Source: Micromonospora inaquosa (GTDB taxonomy: Bacteria > Actinomycetota > Actinomycetes > Mycobacteriales > Micromonosporaceae). From it: a stretch of 57,618 nucleotides of DNA. The notes under the pieces are model-generated. The model saw nothing but the letters and a program-made list of their open reading frames with translations. It was not told the DNA's origin and ran no database searches. Positions 9,746 through 19,565 of this stretch are shown one piece after another (position 1 is the first letter of the stretch; each line of letters starts with the position of its first letter). A program made the translations under genes and the position numbers. The stretch is taken from the NCBI RefSeq assembly GCF_003857055.1, contig NZ_QGSZ01000230.1, positions 1 through 57,618 on the forward strand, read 5' to 3'.

Positions 9746-12700
9746 TGCTTCGCCGCCTTCCGCGCGACCGGATCCCACTCGCCGCGAGCGATCGCCGCAT
9801 CCAATCGAGCCTGGAACACCGCGTGCGCTGCTGTCATCTCAGCCACCCGGTCCGCCTTGTAGAACGGCGGCGTGAAGCCCTCCGGAGGCGCCACGGTCTT
9901 TGGCTCGGACTTGTCGTTTCGGTACGCCTCGAACTGCGGCCAGGTCACCTTGGTCTGACGCTGACCGAAAGTTCGAGCATTACTGGCGAGCTTCCACCCA
10001 TTAGCGTCGAACCAGGTCACCGCCTCGTACTTCTGCATCACGGGAAAACGGCCCCGGTAGGCGGCGACCAGCGCACTAGCGCTCATACCTAGCCATACGG
10101 CAATAAGAGCATCTATCTCAACCAATGCAGATCGCCGGGCTCGCTCACTTCGCAGCGGCGTGTCGAGTTGCCATTCGGGTCCTACATCGGCCAACGGCGG
10201 CAGGCCCGGCCAAGCGCAGGCCCAAGTTTCAGTCGTGCGCCAGCCCTGCTCGAATAGTTCAGCCCAGAGGCTCGAGTAGGCCGAAGTGAGGCAGTTGAGA
10301 CGCAGGGTTCGCAGGAGGAGCGCTGAAGTGAGTGGGTGTTCCGCCGACGGAGCCGGGAGCCCGCCTGCGCGGCCAACATCGAGATGGTTCGTGCCTGTAG
10401 CGCGCAGGAAGTAGTCGACAGGAATAGAAGACCACATGCCTGCTAGCAACGCTGTGGTCCGATTGTCCGAAACCCAAGCACTGCGCACGGTGTGCGTATG
10501 TGCCGCGCCTGGAGGAACGATGGCATTGTATAGACCGCGCTCGGTGTTGGAAAAGATCACCTCACGCCACGCCACTCGGAAGAAGTCGGTATAAGATCGA
10601 CGAGACTTCTGTGTCAGAATGGCGTCAACCTTAGCCGGATCGACGTCAGATTCAGGAACGCCTTCGACCTCGGCAACCAGTGATCGCGCGTCATCTACCG
10701 CCTGTTCATCCATACGGAGTCGCGCAAGTTCGACGTGATCGATCCATCGATCGTGAGCTTTTACGTACTCTTCCTCATAGGCCGGAATTCGCACGTAAGC
10801 AGAATCGGGAATGTAATCCGCCTGGAGCTGCACGAGATTAACGCCATAAGGGTCGTTACTGTTTGCATCATGACGCTTGAACGTCGGCGTAGCAAGGCCT
10901 AGTTGAACACCTTTGAGGATAACCTCGTTCCACGTTTTCGGTCGGTACTCCCACCCAGTGCTCAAGTCTTTTCGATTGTGGTCGATTAATTTGGCCTTTC
11001 TCTCGTCGGAGGTATCGAGGCCGCGCGAGATTTGAGGTTTGAGGGATCCGAGTCGGAGCGGATAGTTGGCGATAGCCTCGATTGCTGCGGCCTCTGCGGT
11101 GCTTACAGGGAACAGCAGGCGTGCCTGGCTGAGCGGGAGGTTCTCCTCATCGAGGAATCTTCGCCAGGCCACGAGGACATCTTCATTCACAGTAACGACC
11201 CGACTCCGGTGGGGTCGCTCATCGAACTCACGATTCCTAAAGCGGATGCCCGGAACCTCCCCGGAACCGTCGTGGTCGCCGGAGAGCCGCAGGGCGTCGG
11301 CCGACACCAACCACGAGAGATGATCGAACTCGATCGGTTTGGTGTGTCCGTAGATGTGGACGCCGAAGTGAGCGGTATGGCCAACCGGCTCAGGAAAGAA
11401 GCGCTGACCGGCGTTGACAAAGTCGCCGTGGATGCGGAGCCGGTGATACGCGGCGGCTCGCAGTGGCCCTTCCTTCTCGCCGGCAAAATGGGTGTCCGGG
11501 TGCAGCATGCCAGCGGTCCCTCGGCGCGACATGTGCGCCCAGATCTGGCACATGAAGGCACGGTAGAGATCCGGTTGGGTACCAGCCAGCAGCGGATACA
11601 TCTGGGGTGCCCCGAGAAGCGCCACCGCCGCGCTGTTGTTGGTCAGTTCGTCAAGGACGAATGCCTTGATGTGCGGTTTCGTGAGTAGATCGCGGCGACG
11701 GCGTTCCTTGTCGGACTCGGATGGCCGGTCGGCGAGTTCGAACCAGGGCTCGTACTCGGCCATCACAGCGTCGAAGTCCCAGCGGGGCCGAACCCAGGGC
11801 GGGTTGCCGACCTGGAGGTCGAAGCCGCCTCGTTCGGCGAAGATGAGTGCGAACTCCAGCTCCCAGTGCAGGAAGCCCTGCCGGTCGGCGATGTCGCGGA
11901 CGACCCGCAGCCACGGGAACCGGTCTTCCGGCGGCTTGGTGTCCATGTTCAAGAATCCGGACAGGGACTTCTCGAAATCCTTCAGCTTGTCGAGCGTGTC
12001 GTACGCGTCGAGGAAACTGTTCTGTGGGACGTCGGCGGTGCCGAGGACTGCTTCGAGGAAGTCGAGCCAGTCGTCGAGGTTCTTCAGGGGGATGACTCGG
12101 CGCAGTGCAGGTGCCGAGGCCTTCGGGGCCTTCGCGGGCTTCTTCTGGGGGTGCTGCGTTACGGGTGCTGGCTCGGGCTCCAGACCCCAATCAAGTTCGT
12201 CGAGGGTCGTCTGATCGCCGTCCATGGGGAAGAGCGTCATCGGCCGCGAGATCATACGCCGGGCAGCTGGCGCCGAGGGCGCAACCGCAGTGGATGTCGC
12301 CTGCTGCGGCAGTTCGGCTGGTGGCTCGGTGCCGGGAACCGTGGTGTCGATCAGGCTGGCCAGGCTGTCGCGGGTGATACTGCCGCTGAACTCGTACTCC
12401 TCGTCGGTGCCGTCGAGCAGCCCGGCCTGGTCGGACGGCCAGAACCAGAGGGCACACCAGGCGTCCATGACCAGCTTCAGCCGCCAGTACGGGGTGTCGA
12501 CTGCCTCGAAAAGGTCCCGGAGCACGTCCTCCTTGGGTGTTGATCGCTCTTGCTGGTGCAGGAAGCCGTACTCGGGTTCGTCCGTCCCGGCTCCCCAGAC
12601 CGGGATTCGCCGGGCGATGTTCTGCTCGGACATGTCCATCCGCTTGACGACCGCGGCCCAGAGGAACTCGACTCGCCGGGCGGCGTCGCGGAGCCGGGTG

Positions 12701-15252
12701 AACTGGGATGGCTTCTCCTGCTGTGGCTGCTGGGCGCGGCCGACCAGTTTCGGGGTGCCGTCCGCTTTGAGATGTGAGGTGTTCCGCGTCGGCCGCTGGA
12801 GGATGCCCTTCTTCCAGTCCGCGAGCTTCTTGTTCTGGTCGGTAGAAAGCTGTTTTGCCTCGGTGTTGCCGGCGACAGCGGCCCAGCCCGGCGTGGGCAG
12901 GAGAAACTGGTGCACAGCGTCGGCCGGCAGCGGCTGAGGGTTGCCGTACTCATCGCGCATCGGAAGCGGAGTCGGGGCCAGGGTTCCCTTGGCTTTGAGC
13001 CACTCCTTGGCGGTGGAGCAGACGTCGTCGGCAGCGTAGATCGCGCGCCGGGCGCCGATGAGCGAGTTCCCGCGCCGCAGATGCAGGCCGAACCAAGGCG
13101 CGAGCATGCCCGGGTGCATGGTGTTGAGCCACAGCGAGACCTCGGCCAGCTCGACGCCGGTCGGGTTGAGGTCTACGCCGTACGCGTTGTGCAGAGCGAT
13201 GTAGGCCTTGACCCGCTGTTTTTCGGTGAGCACCTGCCCGGACGGGATGGACCGTCCCAGTTCGTCCTGGCGGCGGCGCAGGTATTCCTCGGCGACCTGG
13301 TTAATCGCCTCATTGAGGAACGCGCCGGAGCCGAGCGCTGGTTCGCAGAGCCGGTACGACAGCAGCTCTGCCGCCCGGGTCTTGATCGGGTTGCCGCCAG
13401 CATTGCGTTCCTGGTCGAGCCGCTCCTTGAGCGCCAGCTCAACCGTGACCTTGGTCAGTGACTCCGGCGTGTAGTACGAGGCGGAGGTCTCCCGCTCGCG
13501 GCCAGATAGCCGGTAGACGAACGAGCCCTTTGCGTACTTCTTGACGCCGCGCAGGCCGTGCCGGGCGTCGGCCTCGTTGTAGCGGACCAGCGTCTCGTCC
13601 GGGTAGTCCTGCTGGCGGTGAGCGGGCACCAGCCACGAGCCCTCGTCTGGGTTCCCTTCGCGGGCGACCTCGCAGAGTTCCTCGTCGGCGATGATGCCGG
13701 TGTAGGACATCAGGCCCTCGTAGACGGCGCCGAGCTGGTTGATGCCGAGGTTACGGTAGGAGACGAAACCGCCGCGCTCGCCCTTTTTGCCCTGCTTCAA
13801 GGTGAGCAGGCGCAGCACCTGGTGCAGGGCGGCGTTCCGGGGCCGTAGGTCGAGCCAGCGCGGATCTTCGTCCTCGTCGCTACGCGGGTCGAGGGTGCGG
13901 GTGCCGATCAGCCGGATGGCGCCCGGTTCGAGCAGGGTGCTGCGTAGCGCTTCGAACCGCAGTCCGTGATCCTGGCTGCGGCGTTCGGCCTTCTCCTTGC
14001 GGGTCGCCTCGTCATCGCCGGGGAGGTCGTCGTCGGGTTCGGTGCCGTACTGCCGGTGACCGAAGTTGACCTTGTTGAACAACAGATCGAGGGACGCGTA
14101 CAGATGGAAGCCGTTTCTCGACTCCTCCTCGACGAGCTCTTCGTCGAGGGCGCACAGCTCCCGCAGCCGGGCCATCGAGTAGCCGCTCTCGTAGCTGCCG
14201 TCGTCGGTCGGCAGGATGCCTAGCTCGGGCCGGGTCTCGGCGTAGAGCAGGAAGAGGACCCGGTAGAGGTATCGCAGGCACTCGCGGGTCAGCTCCCGGG
14301 CGAACGGCAGCTTCGGGCTCTCGATGTCCTCCGGGCGTACGTTGTTGCCCGGCTCCGCCATGCGGAGCAGAACCTCGTTGGCGAGGATCTCGACGGAGCG
14401 TTGCAGGCCGTGCCGCAGTTCCTTGGAGACGCCGACGGCGTTGGTGCTGGAGTTCTTCAGCAGTACGTCGATACGGCGGGTCGGATCGTTGTCGCCGGGG
14501 CGCAGCATGTCGCGGCTGAACAGGGCGGCGATGGTCGACAGTTCGCCGGTCTGGGTCCGGTCGTAGCGTTCCAACGCCGTGTCGAGGTTCGCGGCGAGAT
14601 AGCGCCCCTCGGCCCAGGTGCCGCGGTCGGCGAGGATGATCACGCCGCCGTGCAGCAGCAGGACGAAACGCGGGTGGGTGCCGCCGGGACCGCCGATCTC
14701 GCTCTGGAACAGCCAGGACGCGAGCGCGGCGCCGCTCTCGTACTTTTCTGATCCGCTGACGTGCAGGGGATGCAGCAGGCGCCCGGCACCGTTCGGGTCG
14801 AGGGCCGCGTCGGCGTTGCCTGTCCAGCCGCAGTCGATCGCAATGATCTCGTCAGTGTGCAGCGCGACGGTGACGGTGTGGTCGCGGCCGGCCCGATGCA
14901 AGACGAGTTCGAGCGGTGCAGGGTCGAAGCCGAGGGCTCGCAGTACCTCCTGGTGCCACTCGGTCAGGCGTTTGCGCCACTCCGGGTTGTCGTAGGTGGC
15001 TAGACGGATCGGGCCGTCGCCGTCGGCCTCAGCCGCAGCGGCGAAGTAGCGCCGGCCGTCCTCGCCGAGGTAGCTGCCGCGCAGACCACGGATCAGCTCG
15101 CGCGGCGTACGACGGGGGTCGTTCTCGTCGCCTTCGCGTCCGGTCCATACCGCGAAGATCCCTTTCCGCAGGTCGGTGTCCAGGTCCTCGGCCAGGTAAT
15201 GCGCGGAGAGGTACTCGCCCCGGTTGGTGAGTGAGTCGTAGTCGCGGCTCAT
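9742..15252 (-). CDS. Eco57I/PglX-like adenine-specific DNA methylase, DISARM DrmMI-like
   Basis: A 1836-residue protein. SAM-binding motif I is EPALGSGAFLNEAIN (about residue 640); the N6-adenine catalytic motif is GNPPWVRPRW (about 1150). About 510 residues separate them, far more than in a compact methylase, so an insertion domain is present there. The first 600 residues hold a large N-terminal region as in PglX/BrxX and DrmMI. The C-terminal part (about residues 1400-1700) should hold the target-recognition domain, and its DNA (10.1-11.05 kb) is visibly less GC-rich than the rest. ATG at 15252 overlaps the upstream TGA by 4 bp. Expected role: methylate host sites so that the partner helicases or nuclease spare self DNA. 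It could also carry restriction activity, as type IIG Eco57I enzymes do, but I cannot point to a nuclease motif. Confidence 0.85.
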   Translation of the reverse strand: MSRDYDSLTNRGEYLSAHYLAEDLDTDLRKGIFAVWTGREGDENDPRRTPRELIRGLRGSYLGEDGRRYFAAAAEADGDGPIRLATYDNPEWRKRLTEWHQEVLRALGFDPAPLELVLHRAGRDHTVTVALHTDEIIAIDCGWTGNADAALDPNGAGRLLHPLHVSGSEKYESGAALASWLFQSEIGGPGGTHPRFVLLLHGGVIILADRGTWAEGRYLAANLDTALERYDRTQTGELSTIAALFSRDMLRPGDNDPTRRIDVLLKNSSTNAVGVSKELRHGLQRSVEILANEVLLRMAEPGNNVRPEDIESPKLPFARELTRECLRYLYRVLFLLYAETRPELGILPTDDGSYESGYSMARLRELCALDEELVEEESRNGFHLYASLDLLFNKVNFGHRQYGTEPDDDLPGDDEATRKEKAERRSQDHGLRFEALRSTLLEPGAIRLIGTRTLDPRSDEDEDPRWLDLRPRNAALHQVLRLLTLKQGKKGERGGFVSYRNLGINQLGAVYEGLMSYTGIIADEELCEVAREGNPDEGSWLVPAHRQQDYPDETLVRYNEADARHGLRGVKKYAKGSFVYRLSGRERETSASYYTPESLTKVTVELALKERLDQERNAGGNPIKTRAAELLSYRLCEPALGSGAFLNEAINQVAEEYLRRRQDELGRSIPSGQVLTEKQRVKAYIALHNAYGVDLNPTGVELAEVSLWLNTMHPGMLAPWFGLHLRRGNSLIGARRAIYAADDVCSTAKEWLKAKGTLAPTPLPMRDEYGNPQPLPADAVHQFLLPTPGWAAVAGNTEAKQLSTDQNKKLADWKKGILQRPTRNTSHLKADGTPKLVGRAQQPQQEKPSQFTRLRDAARRVEFLWAAVVKRMDMSEQNIARRIPVWGAGTDEPEYGFLHQQERSTPKEDVLRDLFEAVDTPYWRLKLVMDAWCALWFWPSDQAGLLDGTDEEYEFSGSITRDSLASLIDTTVPGTEPPAELPQQATSTAVAPSAPAARRMISRPMTLFPMDGDQTTLDELDWGLEPEPAPVTQHPQKKPAKAPKASAPALRRVIPLKNLDDWLDFLEAVLGTADVPQNSFLDAYDTLDKLKDFEKSLSGFLNMDTKPPEDRFPWLRVVRDIADRQGFLHWELEFALIFAERGGFDLQVGNPPWVRPRWDFDAVMAEYEPWFELADRPSESDKERRRRDLLTKPHIKAFVLDELTNNSAAVALLGAPQMYPLLAGTQPDLYRAFMCQIWAHMSRRGTAGMLHPDTHFAGEKEGPLRAAAYHRLRIHGDFVNAGQRFFPEPVGHTAHFGVHIYGHTKPIEFDHLSWLVSADALRLSGDHDGSGEVPGIRFRNREFDERPHRSRVVTVNEDVLVAWRRFLDEENLPLSQARLLFPVSTAEAAAIEAIANYPLRLGSLKPQISRGLDTSDERKAKLIDHNRKDLSTGWEYRPKTWNEVILKGVQLGLATPTFKRHDANSNDPYGVNLVQLQADYIPDSAYVRIPAYEEEYVKAHDRWIDHVELARLRMDEQAVDDARSLVAEVEGVPESDVDPAKVDAILTQKSRRSYTDFFRVAWREVIFSNTERGLYNAIVPPGAAHTHTVRSAWVSDNRTTALLAGMWSSIPVDYFLRATGTNHLDVGRAGGLPAPSAEHPLTSALLLRTLRLNCLTSAYSSLWAELFEQGWRTTETWACAWPGLPPLADVGPEWQLDTPLRSERARRSALVEIDALIAVWLGMSASALVAAYRGRFPVMQKYEAVTWFDANGWKLASNARTFGQRQTKVTWPQFEAYRNDKSEPKTVAPPEGFTPPFYKADRVAEMTAAHAVFQARLDAAIARGEWDPVARKAAKQ

Positions 15253-18203
15253 CCCTGTGCTCCCTTCACCCCGTCGGCGAGCGGTTCAAGCACTGCTAAG
15301 AGGCGCAACATCGGTGCCCCGACCGATTCCAGCGATGCCACCAGCTGAATCAGGCGGTCGGCGGTGCTGTCGACCTGCCGGTGATCCGGTCGCGGCCCGG
15401 CGAACAGCGCCGCCTGCTTCCATTTGCCGACCTTGTCCCGGTAGGGCTCCAGCGTCCGCTTGATGTCGGCACGGTAACCGCCCTCGATCTCGCCGAAGTA
15501 GCGGCGCGCCTCCTCGATCGCGTCCGGCACCATCTTCGTCAGCCCGTCCAAGTCCCGCGGGACGGCGCGGGCCGGCATCCGTGGCCCGAGACCGAACTCG
15601 GCCAGCAGCTCAGGAGTTATCTCGACGGTCCTGGGGTCATTTGGCAGGCCGGTGGCCGCCATCCACTTGACGATGGTCGGCCGGCCGAGCCGGTTCGAGG
15701 CGATGCCCTGCACCAGGAAAACCGGCTCGGTCACGGCTGCAGCCAGGACCGGCGCCTCGTGCCGGCCGACCTCGACGAGCACCTTGTCGGTGAGCCAGTC
15801 CAGCACCGGATGTACGTCGGTCACGTAGGAGACCGTCGGCCACTGCGAGTCTGAACTCTCCCGCGCCGCCGTCAGCCGGGCATCGGCGAGATCCTTGGAG
15901 AAGGTTATACGCAGACGCCCGGGAGAATCCGGCCCCGGCAGGATCTGCTGCTCCTTCAGGTACGACCTGGGCAGCGACCGCAGCCGGTAGAGCAGATCAG
16001 CTGGCGGCTCGAAGGCGATGGTGCCGTTGTCGTCGCGGTACAGCGATAGCTGGTCCTCGGGGTTGGGCCGACAAATCTGCCGGAGACCCTCGTCGAAGTA
16101 GTCCGCGGTCGAGGAAAAGAGCGTCAACACCTCCGCTCTGAGGACTTCCTTGCGCTCCGGGACCGCGCCGACCTGCCCGACGAGCTTGGCGAGGAAACCG
16201 GTCCGGCCCGCTCGGGACTTCTTGATCGACTGCTCCACGGTCCGGCCAGCGACCAGATCCTTGATTAGGCGATCTTCTTCCTCTTGCGCCCGGTATAGGC
16301 CGGTCACTGCCTCTGCCGAGCCCTCGATCTTGTGGGCCTCGGCCTCGCGGGCCAGCAGCTTCTCACCGACCAGGCGGTCGTCCAGGGTGCGTGCGGCGCC
16401 GGACTCCGGATCGGTACGCCACGGCAGGTTGCTGGTGAGCACCAAGGCCCGGAATTGCGGCGAGTGCTTCTGCCCGTAGCGGTCGATGCGGCCGTTGCGC
16501 TGCTCGATTCGGATCAGTGACCACGGCAGGTCGTAGTGGATCAGGATGTGGCACTGCTGGTGGAGGTTGACGCCCTCGGAGGCGAGGTCTCCAGTGAACA
16601 GCATCCGGACTGGGGCGTCACGCAGTCCGAACGCTTCGACGATGCGCTGTTGCTCCTCATCCGAGGTCGACTCGCGGTGCATGACCTGCACAGCGCCATT
16701 GAAAGCCGTCCAGGGTTTGCGGTCGGTGACCTCGGCGGTAGCTGGAAACCCGAGCACGGCGGGAACGGTCTGGGCCAGCCAAGTGAGCGTCGGGATGCGT
16801 TCTGAGAAGATCACGACGCGGGTATCCGACCCCGGTCCGACGCCGAGTTCACGCAGCTGCGCCACCAGGGCGGTCAACTTTGACGCGTCGTCGTCCTGGA
16901 TGTGCCCAGTCAGTTCCTGCAGCGTCAGGAGCGCTGTCCGCTCCGCAAGGCGCGCCTGATCGCCCGGCTTCTCGGCCAAGGACGTGGCGAGCGTCTTCAA
17001 CCGCGTCCGGATTGTCGCCAGCAACGCCCGGTGCGAGGAGAGGAACGACTTGAGCAGCTGATACGGCACCAGCTGATGGGTGCTGACCGAAGGACCGCCC
17101 TCGGCCGGGATCCACCGCTCGATCAGTTCCGCGAAGACTGCAGTCTCTGCCGCGCTGGCCTGAACGTGCACTGCCGTCGACGGTCCGCGATCCGGCCAGG
17201 AACCGGTCAACGAGTCGCGCACCTCAGGCGAGGTCTTCGTCCGGCGGATGTAGAGATGCTCAAGCTGGTCGACATCGTAGTTGCTCGGATCGGCGATCGC
17301 GGCCTCGTCCAGCATGTGAATGAGCTCGGCGAACGACTCCGCTCGGCCGTTGTGCGGTGTGGCTGACGCGAGGATCAGCGCGTCGGTCTTGCGAGCGAGC
17401 AACCGGGCCAGTTCGTTGTTCTGGGTGCCCCGGTTGACCAGGTTGTGCGACTCGTCGATGACGACGGCGTCCCAGTCGGTCTGCTCCAGGTGATGGGCGT
17501 AGACGGCGCTCTTCAGCGTGTCTACCGAGATGATCGCCCGCTTGAAGTACGCGAACGGGTTACGTCCCGCCGGAATCTCACGCTGCACCCGCTGAATGCC
17601 GGTCGAGTCCAATCGGACCAGCGGGATGGCGAACCGCGTCCACATCTCCCGCTGAAACTGCTCCAGGATGTGCTGCGGCGTCACCACGAGGATCCGCTCG
17701 CCGCGACCGCGTCGGATCAGTTCGGCCAGCAAGATACCGATCTCCAGGGTCTTGCCCAGGCCCACCACGTCCGCGATCAGGATCCGAGGTTGCGGGTTCT
17801 TCATCGACAGCGCCAGCTCAGCCGGCCGCAGTTGGTGCACCTGCGGATGCATCAGGAACCCGTCTGCGAGCGCGAGCCCGTGCTCGGTCTGGGGCAGCGC
17901 AGACTTGCGGAATACCGCTTCCAGGAACAGCCGGGCCCGCCGGTGGTTCGCCGAGTCGTCTGCCACCAGCTTGGTCTCGCGCGGATCGAGGATACGGATG
18001 TCGTCGAGGCTCTGATAGAAGATCGCTTCCTCGCCGCGGACGAACGGCGACACCCCGGTGACCTCGATCATCCATCTGTCGCGCCTGGTGAACGTGCTCT
18101 TGCGTACCAGCCACTGCTCGTCACGTACGAGTACCTGCGACCCCGGCGGAAAGCCGGCCGACACCTGTCCCTCGCCGGTCACGGTCTCGGCCTCGATATT
18201 CAC
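15249..18203 (-). CDS. drmD: SNF2-family helicase, DISARM DrmD-like
   Basis: A 984-residue SNF2/SWI2-type ATPase. Visible motifs are DVVGLGKTLEIG (Walker A, about residue 146), VVIDESHN (motif II, DESH, about 251), ASATPHNGR (motif III), and IEQRNGRIDRYGQKH (motif VI, about 575). Length and motif order fit DrmD, the hallmark of class 1 DISARM, where it precedes the adenine methylase exactly as here. The start is GTG at 18203, with GAGGAG about 13 bases upstream; the kinase gene ends 46 bp before it, so they are probably co-transcribed. Likely role: ATP-driven double-stranded DNA translocation in the defence complex. The gene symbol is by homology; the rest of the operon is not a standard DISARM. 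Confidence 0.8.
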   Translation of the reverse strand: MNIEAETVTGEGQVSAGFPPGSQVLVRDEQWLVRKSTFTRRDRWMIEVTGVSPFVRGEEAIFYQSLDDIRILDPRETKLVADDSANHRRARLFLEAVFRKSALPQTEHGLALADGFLMHPQVHQLRPAELALSMKNPQPRILIADVVGLGKTLEIGILLAELIRRGRGERILVVTPQHILEQFQREMWTRFAIPLVRLDSTGIQRVQREIPAGRNPFAYFKRAIISVDTLKSAVYAHHLEQTDWDAVVIDESHNLVNRGTQNNELARLLARKTDALILASATPHNGRAESFAELIHMLDEAAIADPSNYDVDQLEHLYIRRTKTSPEVRDSLTGSWPDRGPSTAVHVQASAAETAVFAELIERWIPAEGGPSVSTHQLVPYQLLKSFLSSHRALLATIRTRLKTLATSLAEKPGDQARLAERTALLTLQELTGHIQDDDASKLTALVAQLRELGVGPGSDTRVVIFSERIPTLTWLAQTVPAVLGFPATAEVTDRKPWTAFNGAVQVMHRESTSDEEQQRIVEAFGLRDAPVRMLFTGDLASEGVNLHQQCHILIHYDLPWSLIRIEQRNGRIDRYGQKHSPQFRALVLTSNLPWRTDPESGAARTLDDRLVGEKLLAREAEAHKIEGSAEAVTGLYRAQEEEDRLIKDLVAGRTVEQSIKKSRAGRTGFLAKLVGQVGAVPERKEVLRAEVLTLFSSTADYFDEGLRQICRPNPEDQLSLYRDDNGTIAFEPPADLLYRLRSLPRSYLKEQQILPGPDSPGRLRITFSKDLADARLTAARESSDSQWPTVSYVTDVHPVLDWLTDKVLVEVGRHEAPVLAAAVTEPVFLVQGIASNRLGRPTIVKWMAATGLPNDPRTVEITPELLAEFGLGPRMPARAVPRDLDGLTKMVPDAIEEARRYFGEIEGGYRADIKRTLEPYRDKVGKWKQAALFAGPRPDHRQVDSTADRLIQLVASLESVGAPMLRLLAVLEPLADGVKGAQG

Positions 18204-18249
18204 CCTTTGCCCCGCTCCTCGTAACGCTGTTCGAACGCCCTACACCCTG

Positions 18250-19392
18250 CTACAGGGTCGGTTGAGCCGCGTAGGCGGCTCGCAACTCCGCCGCCACCCG
18301 GCTGGACGCCGGCCGTCGCGATGGACGTTCCCGAGGCCGAACCGGCGGCTCAGAGGCCTCGGGCTCCGCGATCTCTGGCCCTCCCACTTCCACAGGTTCG
18401 GGATTTGCCGGCGGCACATCGAGCGGCCCGTCCGCATCCGAGCCGCCCTCGGCGCTCAGCTCGTCGAGCCTGGCTTCGATCGACGGCGACGGCACTTGGC
18501 CCTCCCGCAGACTCGGATTTCGGCCGGCGGTCCTGCCGATGAGAGCCAACCGTGCGTCGGCCGGGCTGATGGAGGCGTCCGCCAGCAGTTCGGCACAGGC
18601 GACAGCCACGTCGGAGATCGTCGGACGTTCCTCGGCCTCGAAGGCGAGCATCTTCCGCAGGAGTGGGAGCAGACGGGCGGGGGCCCCAGTGAGATCCGGT
18701 TGGATCTCAGGGTTCGTGATCTGCCAGATGATGGCCTGCCACGACGGCCCGTCGTACGGGTAGTGTCCGGCCGCCGCGTACAGAAGAACTGTGCCCAGCG
18801 CGTAGACGTCGGCCGCCGCGGTAACCCGCGGGTTCCCGCCGGCCTGCTCGGGCGGCATGCACCGCACAGAGCCGATGATCATCCCGCTGGTCGACAGGGA
18901 GTCGTGCGTCGACGACGCACCGACGAATGCCGCCAGACCGAAATCGATGATCACCGGGCCGTCTGCGCCGAGTATCACGTTCTGCGGCTTCAGGTCCCGG
19001 TGCAGGAGGCCGGCACCGTGCACCGCCTCCAGGCCCTCCGCGACGAGCGCGCCAAGGCTCGCCACCAGAGCCACGGGCAGCCCCTCGTGCTCGCGTACGT
19101 ACTCCTGCAGGGTGTAACCCGGGACGTACTCCATCGCCAGCCAGGGCCGGTCCGCGTAGGGGTCCGCTTCCAGGAATCGGGCGATGCGATTCGTGCCGAT
19201 CACCGTCCGGGCGACGGCGGCCTCTCGTTCGAACCGGGCGCGGGTGACCGGATCCAGCCGATCACTTCGGATGACCTTCACCGCCACAGGCGAACCCGCT
19301 GGCGAGTACGCGAGGAACACCTCACCCATACCGCCGCTGCCGAGCTTACGACTGACCGCGTATCGGCCGATGCGGGACGGGAGCTCACTCAT
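18250..19392 (-). CDS. Serine/threonine protein kinase
   Basis: A 380-residue Hanks-type kinase. It shows the glycine loop LGSGGMGEVF, the ATP lysine in VAVKVI, the catalytic loop HRDLKPQNV, DFGLAAF and the APE-equivalent MPPEQAGG. The remaining 110 or so residues are acidic and proline-rich with a basic end; I see no membrane segment, PASTA or NHL domain, so the protein should be cytoplasmic. ATG at 19392 gives the natural N-terminus MSELPSRIGRYAV; upstream residues in the open frame are not kinase-like. It is the first gene of the defence operon, 46 bp before drmD. Kinases occur in Pgl/BREX loci (PglW), so a regulatory or effector role in phage response is plausible, but the substrate is unknown. 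Confidence 0.85.
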   Translation of the reverse strand: MSELPSRIGRYAVSRKLGSGGMGEVFLAYSPAGSPVAVKVIRSDRLDPVTRARFEREAAVARTVIGTNRIARFLEADPYADRPWLAMEYVPGYTLQEYVREHEGLPVALVASLGALVAEGLEAVHGAGLLHRDLKPQNVILGADGPVIIDFGLAAFVGASSTHDSLSTSGMIIGSVRCMPPEQAGGNPRVTAAADVYALGTVLLYAAAGHYPYDGPSWQAIIWQITNPEIQPDLTGAPARLLPLLRKMLAFEAEERPTISDVAVACAELLADASISPADARLALIGRTAGRNPSLREGQVPSPSIEARLDELSAEGGSDADGPLDVPPANPEPVEVGGPEIAEPEASEPPVRPRERPSRRPASSRVAAELRAAYAAQPTL

Positions 19393-19565
19393 TCGACATT
19401 CTGCGCTTTTCCGCCCACCGTGCACCCAGATCCACTCTGGCCAGTGTGCCGAAACGGCGCCCCGACCGCGAGCCGCGAGGCGCTCCGTGGCCAATCAGTG
19501 AGTTGCTGTAGCTGAAAAGCCGACGTTCACGCCTCTTCAGTCCCTTGACGTCGTCAGAGCCTCGC
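19393..19565. other. Intergenic region upstream of the kinase-defence operon
   Basis: This 173-bp gap between two minus-strand genes is the only non-coding stretch ahead of the kinase, so the promoter of the defence operon most likely lies here. I could not pick out convincing -10/-35 boxes, and the GTTTCA-N10-TGAAAC palindrome found at the neighbouring genes is absent. Confidence 0.4.

Noticed and set aside
17445..19515. Long plus-strand open frames opposite drmD and the kinase (17445-18224 and 18058-19515)
   Set aside because: They are antisense to genes with clear ATPase and kinase motifs; their translations are rich in R, P, H and G with no domain, typical mirror frames in GC-rich DNA.
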